Shown one piece after another: positions 1-6,910 of a stretch of 64,000 bases of DNA. Location: NCBI GenBank assembly GCA_023512435.1, contig JAILZP010000001.1, positions 1-64,000 on the forward strand. The letters are read 5' to 3'. Numbering within the stretch: position 1 is the stretch's first letter; each line of letters opens with the position of its first letter. This DNA comes from Peptococcaceae bacterium (GTDB lineage Bacteria; Bacillota; Desulfotomaculia; Desulfotomaculales; Desulfocucumaceae). Below the pieces are notes generated by a model, which did not search any database, had not been told where the DNA came from, and saw nothing but the letters and a program-made list of their open reading frames with translations. The position numbers and the translations under genes are program-made.

Positions 1-213
1 GACATCATCGCCACCCACGGCCCGGATTCATATGCGGGGCGGCTGGTGTCCACCATGCAGGGGACCAGCGACACCACTTTTTATGTGATCACCCTCTATT
101 TCGGTTCAGTGGGCATCACCCGCTACCGCTACGCCGTTTATTCCGGCCTGGCCGCCGACCTTTCCACCCTGCTGGCCTCGGTGTATATAGTCAACGCCCT
201 GTACGGCAAATAA
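1..213 (+). CDS. spmB: Spore maturation protein B, C-terminal part (partial)
   Basis: The reading frame is open from base 1 to the stop at 211-213 and gives the last 70 residues of a membrane protein of the nucleoside-recognition (Gate) family. Recognisable features are the stretch GTSDTTFYVITLYFGSVGI and a hydrophobic end terminating in NALYGK, which matches the end of SpmB. SpmB works with SpmA in dehydration of the spore core. The next gene is rluB, the same order (spmA-spmB-rluB) as in Bacillus subtilis, which supports the call. The start lies outside the window. A terminator follows at 308-336. Confidence 0.85.
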   Translation, partial: DIIATHGPDSYAGRLVSTMQGTSDTTFYVITLYFGSVGITRYRYAVYSGLAADLSTLLASVYIVNALYGK

Positions 214-237
214 CAGAGCCCTTGGGGGTCAGCCCCA

Positions 238-279
238 AGCTGTCAGCTATAAGCTGTTGGCAATAAGCTGTCAGCCGCC
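238..279. repeat. Heptanucleotide tandem repeat, AGCTNNN family
   Basis: Six 7-nt units in register: AGCTGTC, AGCTATA, AGCTGTT, GGCAATA, AGCTGTC, AGCCGCC. The array begins 24 nt after the spmB stop. It belongs to a set of heptad arrays spread through the intergenic gaps of this window. Confidence 0.75.
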
Positions 280-307
280 GGCATTAGAGAGATTTGTGCA
301 GTATCAT

Positions 308-338
308 CCGGGCATATATTACCCGGTTTTTTGTTTTT
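308..338 (+). terminator. Rho-independent terminator after spmB
   Basis: The stem CCGGG (308-312) pairs with CCCGG (322-326) and is followed by a long run of T interrupted by a single G (TTTTTTGTTTTT). The stem is only 5 bp but GC-only, and it lies between spmB and the promoter of rluB. Confidence 0.6.
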
Positions 339-359
339 CATAGGGTTTTTTGGTAAAAT
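331..359 (+). promoter_or_regulatory. Putative SigA promoter of rluB
   Basis: TTGTTT (331-336) and TAAAAT (354-359) are separated by 17 nt, and a TGG just before the -10 makes it an extended -10 element. The predicted transcript starts about 27 nt before the rluB GTG. The -35 overlaps the T-run of the preceding terminator. Confidence 0.5.
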
Positions 360-392
360 GCATTAAGAAACAATGACGAACGGGATGATACA

Positions 393-1139
393 GTGGAAAG
401 GCTGCACAAGTTCATGTCCAGGCACGGAGTGGCTTCGCGCCGGGACTGCGAGGAAATGATCGCCGCCGGAAGGGTCAGGGTGAACGGGAAAACGGTGACC
501 GCCCCCGGCACCGCCATAGATCCCTCCCGGGACCGGGTGGAGGTTGACGGGCGCGCCCTGGGTCGGCCGGAAAGGCCGGTTTATATCATGATCTACAAGC
601 CCCGGGGCTATCTTTCCACGGTGGACGACCCCAGGGGGCGGAAAAAGGTCACCGACCTGATCCCGGAAGTGAAGGAAAGGGTGTTCCCGGTCGGCAGGCT
701 GGATTATGACAGTGAAGGACTGCTGATCATTACCAACGACGGTGACCTCACATACAGGCTTACCCATCCGTCCCACCGCATTACCAAGACCTACCGGGTG
801 AGGGTCAGGGGCGTCCCGGGCGCCGGCGACCTGGAGCGGCTGGCCGGGGGCATAATGCTGGAGGACGGCATGACCGCCCCGGCCCGGATTGAATTCATCG
901 GAGAAAGGGAAGGCAACGCGCTTCTGGAGGTGACCATCCACGAAGGGAGAAACAGGCAGATCAGAAGAATGTTTGAAAAGATCGGGTGCCGGGTGGTCCG
1001 GTTGAAAAGGATCAGGATCGGCCCGCTGTCCCTGGGTGACTTGAGGCCCGGTCAGTACAGACACCTGGGGGAGGGTGAGGTGAGACGGCTGAAAAAGATG
1101 GCGGAAGACGGAATAAGGCCCCCGGCCGGCAGGGGATAA
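393..1139 (+). CDS. rluB: 23S rRNA pseudouridine synthase RluB family
   Basis: The 248-residue protein has an N-terminal S4 RNA-binding domain (residues about 1-60, MERLHKFMSRHGVASRRDCE) followed by an RsuA/RluB-type pseudouridine synthase domain. The catalytic aspartate sits in the motif GRLDYDSEGLLIITNDGDL, and the closing motif GRNRQIRRMFEKIG is typical of the family. It would convert a uridine of 23S rRNA to pseudouridine in the ribosome. The start is GTG at 393; no ATG fits better and the first residues already match the family. It stands directly after spmB, as in other sporeformers. Specificity for RluB rather than RsuA is inferred from that context. Confidence 0.9.
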   Translation: MERLHKFMSRHGVASRRDCEEMIAAGRVRVNGKTVTAPGTAIDPSRDRVEVDGRALGRPERPVYIMIYKPRGYLSTVDDPRGRKKVTDLIPEVKERVFPVGRLDYDSEGLLIITNDGDLTYRLTHPSHRITKTYRVRVRGVPGAGDLERLAGGIMLEDGMTAPARIEFIGEREGNALLEVTIHEGRNRQIRRMFEKIGCRVVRLKRIRIGPLSLGDLRPGQYRHLGEGEVRRLKKMAEDGIRPPAGRG

Positions 1140-1170
1140 TTAAAAACACTGATGCCGAAGGGGGATTGCC

Positions 1171-1416
1171 GTGCCCAGGTGTGAATCCTGCGGAAACAGC
1201 AGTGTTTTGGCCAGCACCCTGACATCCAGGCAGACCGAGACAGCCAACCCTCCTCCGTACGGTCTCCTGGCCAATTTTGACCAGGAAGGGCGGATCACCA
1301 CCATGGAGTGCCAGGGTTCCAGCCTCGACGAAGCCCAGGCCGCCTTTGAGGACCCTCCGGCATTTTTCAACACCTGTCCCGTATGCGGGTCAGGCAGCAT
1401 AAATTGGCAAAATTGA
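1171..1416 (+). CDS. Small zinc-ribbon-like protein of unknown function
   Basis: An 81-residue protein starting at GTG 1171, with GGGGG a few bases upstream as ribosome binding site. It begins MPRCESCGNSS and ends with NTCPVCGSGSINWQN. The two CxxC pairs near the two ends could together hold one zinc ion. The middle has no membrane segment or other motif I recognise. It lies 31 nt behind rluB and ahead of another unknown gene, so it may be part of the same transcript. Only the possible metal site can be stated; the function is unknown. Confidence 0.6.
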   Translation: MPRCESCGNSSVLASTLTSRQTETANPPPYGLLANFDQEGRITTMECQGSSLDEAQAAFEDPPAFFNTCPVCGSGSINWQN

Positions 1417-1478
1417 GCAGGAATTTTCAAGAGAAAAGTAGAAGTATCTGTCATAACGGCGGGACAGGAGGTGGCCTT

Positions 1479-1943
1479 GTGGCAGACGGTCATTTGCCGG
1501 AAAATACAGAGAACCGGACCATCAGGGCAAAAATAAGGCTTGATTTCAAGGGGACGGCCAAGCCTGGCAAGTTGTTCTTCAGGGGAAAGTCCGTCGAAAG
1601 GGTGGCCGAGGAAATAAGAGAGCACAATATCGCGGCCTTCAGAAACATCCCGCTGCAGGGAATCAACATCCTGGACATAGATATGGGCAACGAGGTTTAT
1701 ACCGTCTACGACGACGTCACCAACACCGACACGGCCTACGCGCCGCTGGTCATCGACGTGGTGGCGGATTCCCTGGAGGACCTGGTGAGGATGGTGGCCA
1801 GGGAAGACTTCAGAAAGATTGAGGTGCTGTCAAACGGTCCGATCAGTTTGAGCCGGGTGGAGGCCGAAAGGGTGCTGTTCCGGATGGCGGAGGAATTCAG
1901 GCAGTACCGCAACAACCTTGAAAGAAAATACAACCTTAAATAA
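1479..1943 (+). CDS. Conserved-looking protein of unknown function
   Basis: The frame is open from further upstream, but an almost perfect ribosome binding site (AGGAGGTGG, 1466-1474) points to GTG 1479, giving 154 residues (VADGHLPENTENRTIRAKI...). The upstream part of the open frame overlaps the preceding gene and is not needed. The protein is soluble, mixed alpha/beta, rich in acidic residues, and ends in a charged helix (VEAERVLFRMAEEFRQYRNN). I do not recognise a family. It has the codon use of its neighbours, so it is likely a real gene. No signal peptide or metal motif is visible. Confidence 0.6.
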   Translation: MADGHLPENTENRTIRAKIRLDFKGTAKPGKLFFRGKSVERVAEEIREHNIAAFRNIPLQGINILDIDMGNEVYTVYDDVTNTDTAYAPLVIDVVADSLEDLVRMVAREDFRKIEVLSNGPISLSRVEAERVLFRMAEEFRQYRNNLERKYNLK

Positions 1944-1962
1944 TTAATTGCCCCGGATAAAT

Positions 1963-1994
1963 ATTCCTGTACAGGCATATTTTTTTACAGGAAT
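1963..1994 (+). promoter_or_regulatory. Nested hairpins before the membrane-anchored protein gene
   Basis: A 9-bp inverted repeat ATTCCTGTA (1963-1971) / TACAGGAAT (1986-1994) contains a shorter palindrome CCTGTACAGG (1966-1975) followed by CATATTTTTTT. The inner palindrome with its T-run looks like a weak terminator for the upstream gene. The outer pairing would exclude it. The two folds cannot coexist. Confidence 0.35.
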
Positions 1995-2015
1995 AAAAAT
2001 GAAGGGGTGTTTTCT

Positions 2016-2555
2016 TTGGCCGCCGGAGGATATACCGAAAGGCTTCTGGCCAGGCTTTTTTTCGGCGCGGTGCTTCTTTTCCTCTCCTTGCACCTGTTCA
2101 CTGCTTACAAGGACTCAGCGGCCGGGGATACCAGGCCGCCGGTCGCCGGTGGCCAATCGTCGGAATCACTGACGTTTGACCCGGAGTCGAGTGTCGTTCA
2201 TCCAGGCCCCCGGAGCCCGGCGTCCGACGGCGTGAAAGGCGGCGGGCAGGCCGGCTGGACACCCGGCAGCCCGGTGGTAACCTTTTACCTGAAGGATTAC
2301 TCCCTAATGCCGTACCTAAGGGTGGTGGTTAACGGGGAGGTGGCTGGTTCGTTCAAAAACCGCTACGTCACCGTTCCCGTTCAGGACGGGGACGTTATAG
2401 CCCTGGACGGCACTTTTTACAACCGGCCGGTGGCCGTTGAGGTCCTTGGTGTTTCCGCGGGTGTGGCCTTCCCCGCAGAAGGAGGGGTGATAACCCTGGA
2501 CGGAAACCTGGTCACCCTGGGCAGGGTAAGGGTAAATACATCAACCCGGCGATAA
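2016..2555 (+). CDS. Membrane-anchored extracytoplasmic protein, unknown function
   Basis: About 179 residues. One N-terminal transmembrane segment (LLARLFFGAVLLFLSLHLF) is followed by a proline/serine/glycine-rich linker and a C-terminal beta-rich domain of roughly 90 residues (from VVTFYLKDYSLMPYLRVVV onward) that would sit outside the membrane. The start is uncertain: TTG 2016 is spaced 5 nt from AAGGGGTG (2003-2010), whereas GTG 2007 lies inside that ribosome binding site. The topology suggests a role in the cell envelope or forespore membrane, but no family is recognised. It stands alone between an unknown gene and the peptidase gene. Confidence 0.6.
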   Translation: MAAGGYTERLLARLFFGAVLLFLSLHLFTAYKDSAAGDTRPPVAGGQSSESLTFDPESSVVHPGPRSPASDGVKGGGQAGWTPGSPVVTFYLKDYSLMPYLRVVVNGEVAGSFKNRYVTVPVQDGDVIALDGTFYNRPVAVEVLGVSAGVAFPAEGGVITLDGNLVTLGRVRVNTSTRR

Positions 2556-2661
2556 GCATCCGGAGCCGGTTCTTTCCCTCCCTGTGGCAAAGAAGATGTG
2601 AAGTGGAAACATGCCCGGGGGGTAGTGCCCGGCCCCCCGGAAAACGAGGAAATTGAGCGAT

Positions 2662-3606
2662 ATGAGTGTAATAATGGTGCACGGGGGTGTGGAAACCAGC
2701 ACCGCCCCCCCATACATCAAAGTGCTTCGCGAATCCGCCCTGGCCGGTCTCAACGCCCTGTCCTCAGGGCACCTGAAGGCCGCCGAGGAGGCCGTAAGGG
2801 TACTGGAAAACAGCCCCCTCTTCAATGCCGGTTACGGTTCTGTGCTGAACCTCGACGGCCAGGTGGAAATGGACGCTTCCGTTATGGACGGCGAAACCGG
2901 CAGGTTCGGGGCCGTGGCGGCCGTCCGGGACGTATCCAACCCGGTTTCGGTGGCCTGCCGGGTGCTGGAGGAAACCCCCCACGTCCTGCTTGCGGGCGAC
3001 GGGGCCATTAAATTCGCCCGTTCCAGGGGCTTCCCCCCGGCAAACTGTGTAACACCGGAAATGATGGAAATGTGGCGGAAGGCGGTCTCACTGGCGGGGC
3101 GGGGGGAAGCCGCGGGGGTAAACCTTTTTACCGGAATGCCTGAGGAAAGGGGGCAGGCCTGCGACACCGTCGGCTGCGTGGTTTCCCACCGGGGCCGGCT
3201 GGCGGCGGCCTCCTCCACCGGCGGTTCCTTCCTCAAGCTGCCGGGGAGGGTGGGCGATACACCGGTGATTGGGGGCGGCATTTTTGCTTCCCGCAGGTGC
3301 GCAGTGGTCTGTACGGGACTGGGGGAGGCATTCATAGAAACCCTGACCGCCAAGTACGTGGACTCCCTTATAGCACACGGCCGGCATCCCCAGGAGGCGG
3401 CGGAAAAAGCCATGGTCAGGCTTGCCGGGTCGAGAAGGGCGCCGGGCGGCATTATTGTGGCGGACAGCCGGGGCCGCTGGGGATCGGCCTACAACACCCG
3501 CACCTTTCCGGTGGCGCTGGTGGTGGACGGAAAGCTGGTTGAAGATTTCACTCCCCGGAAAATTCAGGGCTGGAAAAGCAGCCTGCCGAAGGGGCCGACT
3601 CCATGA
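2662..3606 (+). CDS. Isoaspartyl peptidase / L-asparaginase (Ntn-hydrolase, T2 family)
   Basis: 314 residues from ATG 2662; TTG 2653 is an alternative but lies only 2 nt behind the GAGGA site. Family T2 proteins are made as a precursor that cleaves itself before a threonine, which then becomes the nucleophile. Here that threonine is in ACDTVGCVV, about residue 169. The sequence SSTGGSFLKLPGRVGDTPVIG after it and the N-terminal NAGYGSVLNLDGQVEMDAS both match the family. Expected role: removal of isoaspartyl residues from peptides, or asparagine hydrolysis. The gene is monocistronic in appearance, followed by a new promoter at 3662. Confidence 0.88.
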   Translation: MSVIMVHGGVETSTAPPYIKVLRESALAGLNALSSGHLKAAEEAVRVLENSPLFNAGYGSVLNLDGQVEMDASVMDGETGRFGAVAAVRDVSNPVSVACRVLEETPHVLLAGDGAIKFARSRGFPPANCVTPEMMEMWRKAVSLAGRGEAAGVNLFTGMPEERGQACDTVGCVVSHRGRLAAASSTGGSFLKLPGRVGDTPVIGGGIFASRRCAVVCTGLGEAFIETLTAKYVDSLIAHGRHPQEAAEKAMVRLAGSRRAPGGIIVADSRGRWGSAYNTRTFPVALVVDGKLVEDFTPRKIQGWKSSLPKGPTP

Positions 3607-3661
3607 GGACGCCTTTACAGGCGCCGGCATTTTGCCTGAAGTCCCTGGATGAAGGCGGGTA

Positions 3662-3690
3662 TTGTATTTTCAGAGAGACTGAAATATAAT
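3662..3690 (+). promoter_or_regulatory. Promoter of the hutP-like/aroH unit
   Basis: TTGTAT (3662-3667) and TATAAT (3685-3690) with a 17-nt spacer, a very good SigA promoter. Transcription would start near 3697, leaving a leader of about 60 nt that holds little besides the hairpin at 3714-3733. Confidence 0.7.
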
Positions 3691-3713
3691 GAATTTACCA
3701 TAAAGAAGATCAT

Positions 3714-3746
3714 GCACTCCGGGATCGGAGTGCTGCGGTTTTATTT
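3714..3746 (+). terminator. Leader hairpin/attenuator in front of hutP-like gene
   Basis: A perfect 8-bp stem GCACTCCG (3714-3721) / CGGAGTGC (3726-3733) with a GGAT loop, followed by TGCGGTTTTATTT. It lies inside the short leader, after the promoter at 3662-3690 and immediately before the ribosome binding site, so it is placed to regulate rather than to end an upstream gene. The U-run is imperfect. Confidence 0.5.
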
Positions 3747-3761
3747 CGGGGGGTGCGCCGC

Positions 3762-4184
3762 TTGGTCCTCCACGGCAGCAGGAAGGTGGCAAAGGTGGCC
3801 CTGGAGATGGCCCTTACCGAAGACCGGGAACAGGAGCGACATTTCAAGGCCGTTTTCGCCAGGGAAGGGGTAAAGACCGCCGCCGTTGATTATGGTGGGG
3901 ATTTTATTTCTTCCTTGAATAAAATTGTCGAAAGGGCCGTGGTGGCCGCAAAGAGGGAAGGCGTAATCAGGGAAATCCACGCCGAGGAAGGGGCCGTGGC
4001 GGGGGCCGTCAGGGAGGCCATGTCCCAGATTATGCAAAAGGCCCTGGGCCTGAACATTGGCGGCAAGATAGGCATCGCCCGCCACGGGGACCATATCAGC
4101 GTGGCGGTGTTTTTCGGCGTCGGCCTGCTTCACCTGGACGAAGTGGCCGTGGGACTGGGACACAGGGCGGTGACATCAGACTAA
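3762..4184 (+). CDS. HutP-family RNA-binding regulator
   Basis: About 140 residues. HutP of Bacillus subtilis is a histidine- and Mg-dependent antiterminator that binds hut leader RNA. The clostridial branch of the family has the features seen here: VAKVALEMALTEDREQE near the N-terminus, then AVDYGGDFISSLNKIVERAV, KREGVIRE.HAEEGAVAGAV, and a glycine-rich end VAVFFGVGLLHLDEVAVGLG followed by HRAV. The histidines in GIARHGDH and GLGHRAV are candidate metal or ligand residues. TTG 3762 is preferred (8 nt after GGGGGG); GTG 3753 lies inside that site. There are no hut genes nearby; the partner is aroH, so the target and ligand are unknown. It may act on its own leader hairpin. Confidence 0.75.
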   Translation: MVLHGSRKVAKVALEMALTEDREQERHFKAVFAREGVKTAAVDYGGDFISSLNKIVERAVVAAKREGVIREIHAEEGAVAGAVREAMSQIMQKALGLNIGGKIGIARHGDHISVAVFFGVGLLHLDEVAVGLGHRAVTSD

Positions 4185-4200
4185 GCGGGAGGATGGCAGG

Positions 4201-4578
4201 ATGGGTAGATGGGCGGTCAGGGGAATACGAGGGGCCATAACGGTGGAGAAGAACGAACCCCGGGATATTCTCGAGGCCACCAGGGAACTTCTGGATGAGA
4301 TAGTGAGGGAAAATGAAATAGACACCGGGGACATCGCGGCCGCCTTTTTCACCGTCACGGCCGACCTGAACGCGGAGTTCCCGGCCACCGCGGCCAGGGA
4401 ATTCATGGGCTGGACCCACGTGCCCATGCTGTGCGGGAACGAAATCGACGTTCCCGGCCGCTTGGGAAAATGCATCCGGGTAATGGTCCTGGTGAATACC
4501 GAAAAATCCCAGCGGGACCTCCGTCACGTGTACCTGCGGGGGGCGACCGTTCTCAGGAAGGACCTGCTGCCGCAGTGA
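4201..4578 (+). CDS. aroH: Chorismate mutase, AroH type
   Basis: 125 residues, the full length of the trimeric AroH class. It converts chorismate to prephenate, the branch toward phenylalanine and tyrosine. Family signatures are the N-terminal RGIRGAITVEKNEP, the central TADLNAEFPATAAREFMGW, the PMLCGNEIDVPG loop carrying the active-site Cys and Glu, and the arginine in CIRVMVLVN. ATG 4201 follows the hutP-like gene by 16 nt, so the two are probably one transcript. A terminator follows at 4616-4636. Having aroH apart from the large aromatic operon that starts 2.3 kb downstream allows separate control. Confidence 0.93.
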   Translation: MGRWAVRGIRGAITVEKNEPRDILEATRELLDEIVRENEIDTGDIAAAFFTVTADLNAEFPATAAREFMGWTHVPMLCGNEIDVPGRLGKCIRVMVLVNTEKSQRDLRHVYLRGATVLRKDLLPQ

Positions 4579-4615
4579 GGCGGTCCGGTCAAAAACCAAC
4601 TAAAAATGTTTTAAT

Positions 4616-4647
4616 CCCTTTCCGTTCCGGAAAGGGAAATTAATTTT
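4616..4647 (+). terminator. Terminator after aroH
   Basis: An 8-bp stem CCCTTTCC (4616-4623) / GGAAAGGG (4629-4636) with a 5-nt loop, followed by AAATTAATTTTT. Confidence 0.6.
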
Positions 4648-4711
4648 TCAATCCCTCTTTAGGGGGAAGGCTGGTCCGGCGGATTTGCCGGAACGTCATG
4701 GGGAGGGGGCA

Positions 4712-5815
4712 ATGATCAAGAGAACGCCGTTGGCCGAAGTAGGTGAATTCGGCCTGATAGACCGCCTGGTCCGGGCCTGGGAAGCGGGCCGGAAAGCGGG
4801 GGCTGCGGAAGGTGCGGTGCCGGCCCCCGGCCGCCCGGGCGCGGACTGGATTAACACCGGAAGGTCAGGCCTGCGGCTGGGCGTGGGTGACGACACTGCG
4901 GTGATCGACATTCCGCCCGGAAAGGCCCTTCTTTCCACCGCCGACATGCTGGTGGAGGACGTCCATTTCCTTTGGTCCCAATCCGGACCCAGGTCCCTGG
5001 GGCGCAAGGCCATGGCCGCCAACATAAGCGATATCGCGGCCATGGGAGGAGTGCCGGGGTGGGCCTTTTTGTCCATCGGGGTTCCCCCCGGGGCGGCGGC
5101 GGAAGACGCCCAGGAACTGTACGCCGGAATGGGGGAGATGGCCTCCAGCTTCGGCGTTGTCCTGGCCGGGGGCGACACCGTCCGGTCCGACAAATGGGTG
5201 ATCGCCGTGACGCTTTTGGGATTAGCGCCCCACCGGCCCATCACCCGCGGCGGCGGGAGGCCCGGCGATCTGATCCTGGTCACCGGGACAGTGGGGGACT
5301 CCGCCGCGGGCCTCTACGCGCTGCTGAATCCAGATACCGCCCCGGGCGCAGGTCTCACCGGTGAGGCTGAATATCTCCTGTCCCGTCACCAGGAACCGAC
5401 GCCCAGGGTTTGGGAAGCCCTGGCCCTTGCCGGCCGCGGGGGTGTCACCGCCATGATTGACGTCAGCGACGGAGTGGCCAGCGAGGTGCACCACATCTGC
5501 CGGAATTCCGGCTGTGGGGCCGTGGTGGAACTGGCCCGCCTTCCGGTAAGCCCCCAGGCGGAAAAGCTGGCTTGCGCCGCCGGGCAGGAGGCGGCCCATT
5601 GGGCGCTGTACGGGGGTGAGGACTACGAGCTGCTTTTCACGGCCCCGCCGGAAGAGGCCCCCGGCCTTGCGGAACTTGTCCGGGATTTGACGGGCACGCC
5701 GGTGACGGTCATCGGCAGGCTTATCCCGGCTTCCGGCGGAGTGGCGGCCGTCAGGCCGGGCCCGGGCGGCGGGACTTTTCCCCTGCCGCCAAAGGGATTC
5801 AATCACTTTGCCTGA
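4712..5815 (+). CDS. thiL: Thiamine-monophosphate kinase
   Basis: 367 residues from ATG 4712, which has GGGAGGGGG directly upstream; the in-frame TTG at 4685 has no such site. ThiL phosphorylates thiamine monophosphate to the active cofactor thiamine diphosphate. Family motifs: GEFGLIDRL at the N-terminus, LGVGDDTAVIDIP (Mg-ATP binding), DMLVEDVHFLW, MAANISDIAAMGG, LAGGDTVRSD and DVSDGVASEVHHIC; ALYGGEDYELLFTAPPE closes the active site. The N-terminal insert AGRKAGAAEGAVPAPGRPG is longer than usual and low in complexity. No TPP riboswitch is visible upstream. Confidence 0.93.
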   Translation: MIKRTPLAEVGEFGLIDRLVRAWEAGRKAGAAEGAVPAPGRPGADWINTGRSGLRLGVGDDTAVIDIPPGKALLSTADMLVEDVHFLWSQSGPRSLGRKAMAANISDIAAMGGVPGWAFLSIGVPPGAAAEDAQELYAGMGEMASSFGVVLAGGDTVRSDKWVIAVTLLGLAPHRPITRGGGRPGDLILVTGTVGDSAAGLYALLNPDTAPGAGLTGEAEYLLSRHQEPTPRVWEALALAGRGGVTAMIDVSDGVASEVHHICRNSGCGAVVELARLPVSPQAEKLACAAGQEAAHWALYGGEDYELLFTAPPEEAPGLAELVRDLTGTPVTVIGRLIPASGGVAAVRPGPGGGTFPLPPKGFNHFA

Positions 5816-5884
5816 ATTAAGAACACAGAACCAGGAATGGAAACACATTGATGGAGAGTACGGAGGGGGTGGATTTCAAAGCCG

Positions 5885-6685
5885 ATGAAAAAAGCTCTTA
5901 CCATCGCCGGGTCGGATTGCAGCGGCGGCGCGGGCATCCAGGCCGATCTGAAAACCTTTGCGGCAAACGGCGTTTACGGCATGAGCGTGATTGTTTCGGT
6001 GGTTGCGGAAAACACGTTCCGGGTCATCGACGTTCAGGATATCAGTTCCGGGATGATCGAAAAACAAATAGACGCCGTTTTTGAAGATATCGGTACTGAT
6101 GCCGTAAAAGTGGGCATGCTCTCAAAATCGCACTGCATGGAAGCCGTGGCGCGAAAACTCAGGGAGTACAAACCTGAAAACGTGGTGATTGATCCCGTCA
6201 TGTACGCGAAAAACGGCTGCCCGCTCATGGATCCCGGCGCCGTCGGCACACTGATCCGCGAGGTGCTTCCCCTGGCGGACGTGCTTACGCCCAACATTCC
6301 CGAGGCCGAAAAGATTTCCGGAATGCGGTTGGGATCGGTGGAGGATATGGAGAGGGCGGCGAGGCGCATTCATGAAATGGGAGTGAAAAACGTGCTGGTC
6401 AAGGGGGGCCACGCCGCCGGGGACGCGCTGGACGTTTTGTACGACGGCAGCCGGTTCTGGCATTTCAGCGCCGAAAGGATCAACACCAAAAACACCCATG
6501 GCACAGGCTGCACCTATTCCTCCGCCATAGCCGCAAACCTTGCCTTGGGACTTGATTTGCAGGATGCGGTGAAGAAGGCCAAAGAATACGTCACGACCGC
6601 CATCCGGCATTCCCTGGCCATCGGAAAGGGCTGCGGCCCCACCCACCACTTTTATGATCTATACCGGAAAGGATTGTCCGGATGA
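5885..6685 (+). CDS. thiD: Hydroxymethylpyrimidine/phosphomethylpyrimidine kinase
   Basis: 266 residues, the normal length for ThiD, a ribokinase-like enzyme that phosphorylates the pyrimidine precursor of thiamine twice. It starts with AGSDCSGGAGIQADLKTF, the substrate-binding signature. It has VVIDPVMYAKNGCPL in the middle and the catalytic loop NTHGTGCTYSSAIAANLALG. ATG 5885 is the only good start in frame; the nearest purine-rich site (GGAGGG, 5862-5867) is about 17 nt away, which is long. It follows thiL by 69 nt, so the two thiamine genes probably act together. Some ThiD homologues are pyridoxal kinases, which I consider less likely here. Confidence 0.9.
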   Translation: MKKALTIAGSDCSGGAGIQADLKTFAANGVYGMSVIVSVVAENTFRVIDVQDISSGMIEKQIDAVFEDIGTDAVKVGMLSKSHCMEAVARKLREYKPENVVIDPVMYAKNGCPLMDPGAVGTLIREVLPLADVLTPNIPEAEKISGMRLGSVEDMERAARRIHEMGVKNVLVKGGHAAGDALDVLYDGSRFWHFSAERINTKNTHGTGCTYSSAIAANLALGLDLQDAVKKAKEYVTTAIRHSLAIGKGCGPTHHFYDLYRKGLSG

Positions 6686-6741
6686 ACCGGAACGGATGAA
6701 TCACAGGACAGGTCTTGACGCGGACTTTTTCCAATTCGCGG

Positions 6742-6771
6742 TTGACACGGCCGTTTGAAATCTGGTATATT
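6742..6771 (+). promoter_or_regulatory. Promoter of the trp-aro operon
   Basis: A perfect -35 TTGACA (6742-6747) and a -10 TATATT (6766-6771) with an 18-nt spacer. Transcription would start near 6778, exactly where the row of GAG triplets begins. Confidence 0.75.
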
Positions 6772-6777
6772 CAAGTA

Positions 6778-6826
6778 GAGCAGAGCTGAGAAGAGAATAG
6801 CCGGGACGAGCATGAGCTGAGATGAG
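6778..6826 (+). promoter_or_regulatory. Putative TRAP binding site (GAG/UAG triplet row) in the trp leader
   Basis: GAG at 6778, 6783, 6788, 6793, TAG at 6798, GGG at 6803, GAG at 6808, 6814, 6819 and 6824: nine exact G/U-AG triplets and one degenerate one. All but one step are exactly 5 nt, meaning 2-nt spacers, the spacing preferred by TRAP (MtrB), the tryptophan-activated 11-mer ring that wraps RNA. An AAG at 6773 continues the period but is probably upstream of the transcription start. The last two triplets overlap the antiterminator arm, as in the Bacillus trp leader. The mtrB gene is not in this window. Confidence 0.8.
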
Positions 6827-6894
6827 TGGGTTGTGCTGCGCTTTAATAGGTAATATAACAACCGGTACTCATTTGAGTGCCGGTTTTTATTTTT
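6822..6894 (+). terminator. trp attenuator: competing antiterminator and terminator
   Basis: Terminator: ACCGGTACTC (6861-6870) pairs with GAGTGCCGGT (6875-6884) over 10 bp with one G-U pair, loop ATTT, then TTTTATTTTT. Antiterminator: ATGAGT (6822-6827) pairs with ACTCAT (6867-6872) and GGTTGT (6829-6834) pairs with ACAACC (6858-6863), with a small internal bulge. The two folds share 6861-6872 and cannot coexist. Binding of TRAP to the GAG triplets at 6819 and 6824 would block the antiterminator arm and let the terminator form before trpE. Confidence 0.8.
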
Positions 6895-6910
6895 CCGGGA
6901 GGTCGGTAAA

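Noticed and set aside
1383-1478. N-terminal extension of the unknown gene at 1479-1943
   Set aside because: The frame is open back to ATG 1383, but that part overlaps the preceding gene, has no ribosome binding site, and an excellent site precedes GTG 1479.
4579-4711. TPP riboswitch before thiL
   Set aside because: The conserved CTGAGA and related thi-box elements are not present; there is only a terminator and a ribosome binding site.
6686-6910. T-box riboswitch before trpE
   Set aside because: The conserved antiterminator sequence AGGGTGG-ACCGCG is absent; the GAG triplets and the hairpins fit a TRAP leader instead.
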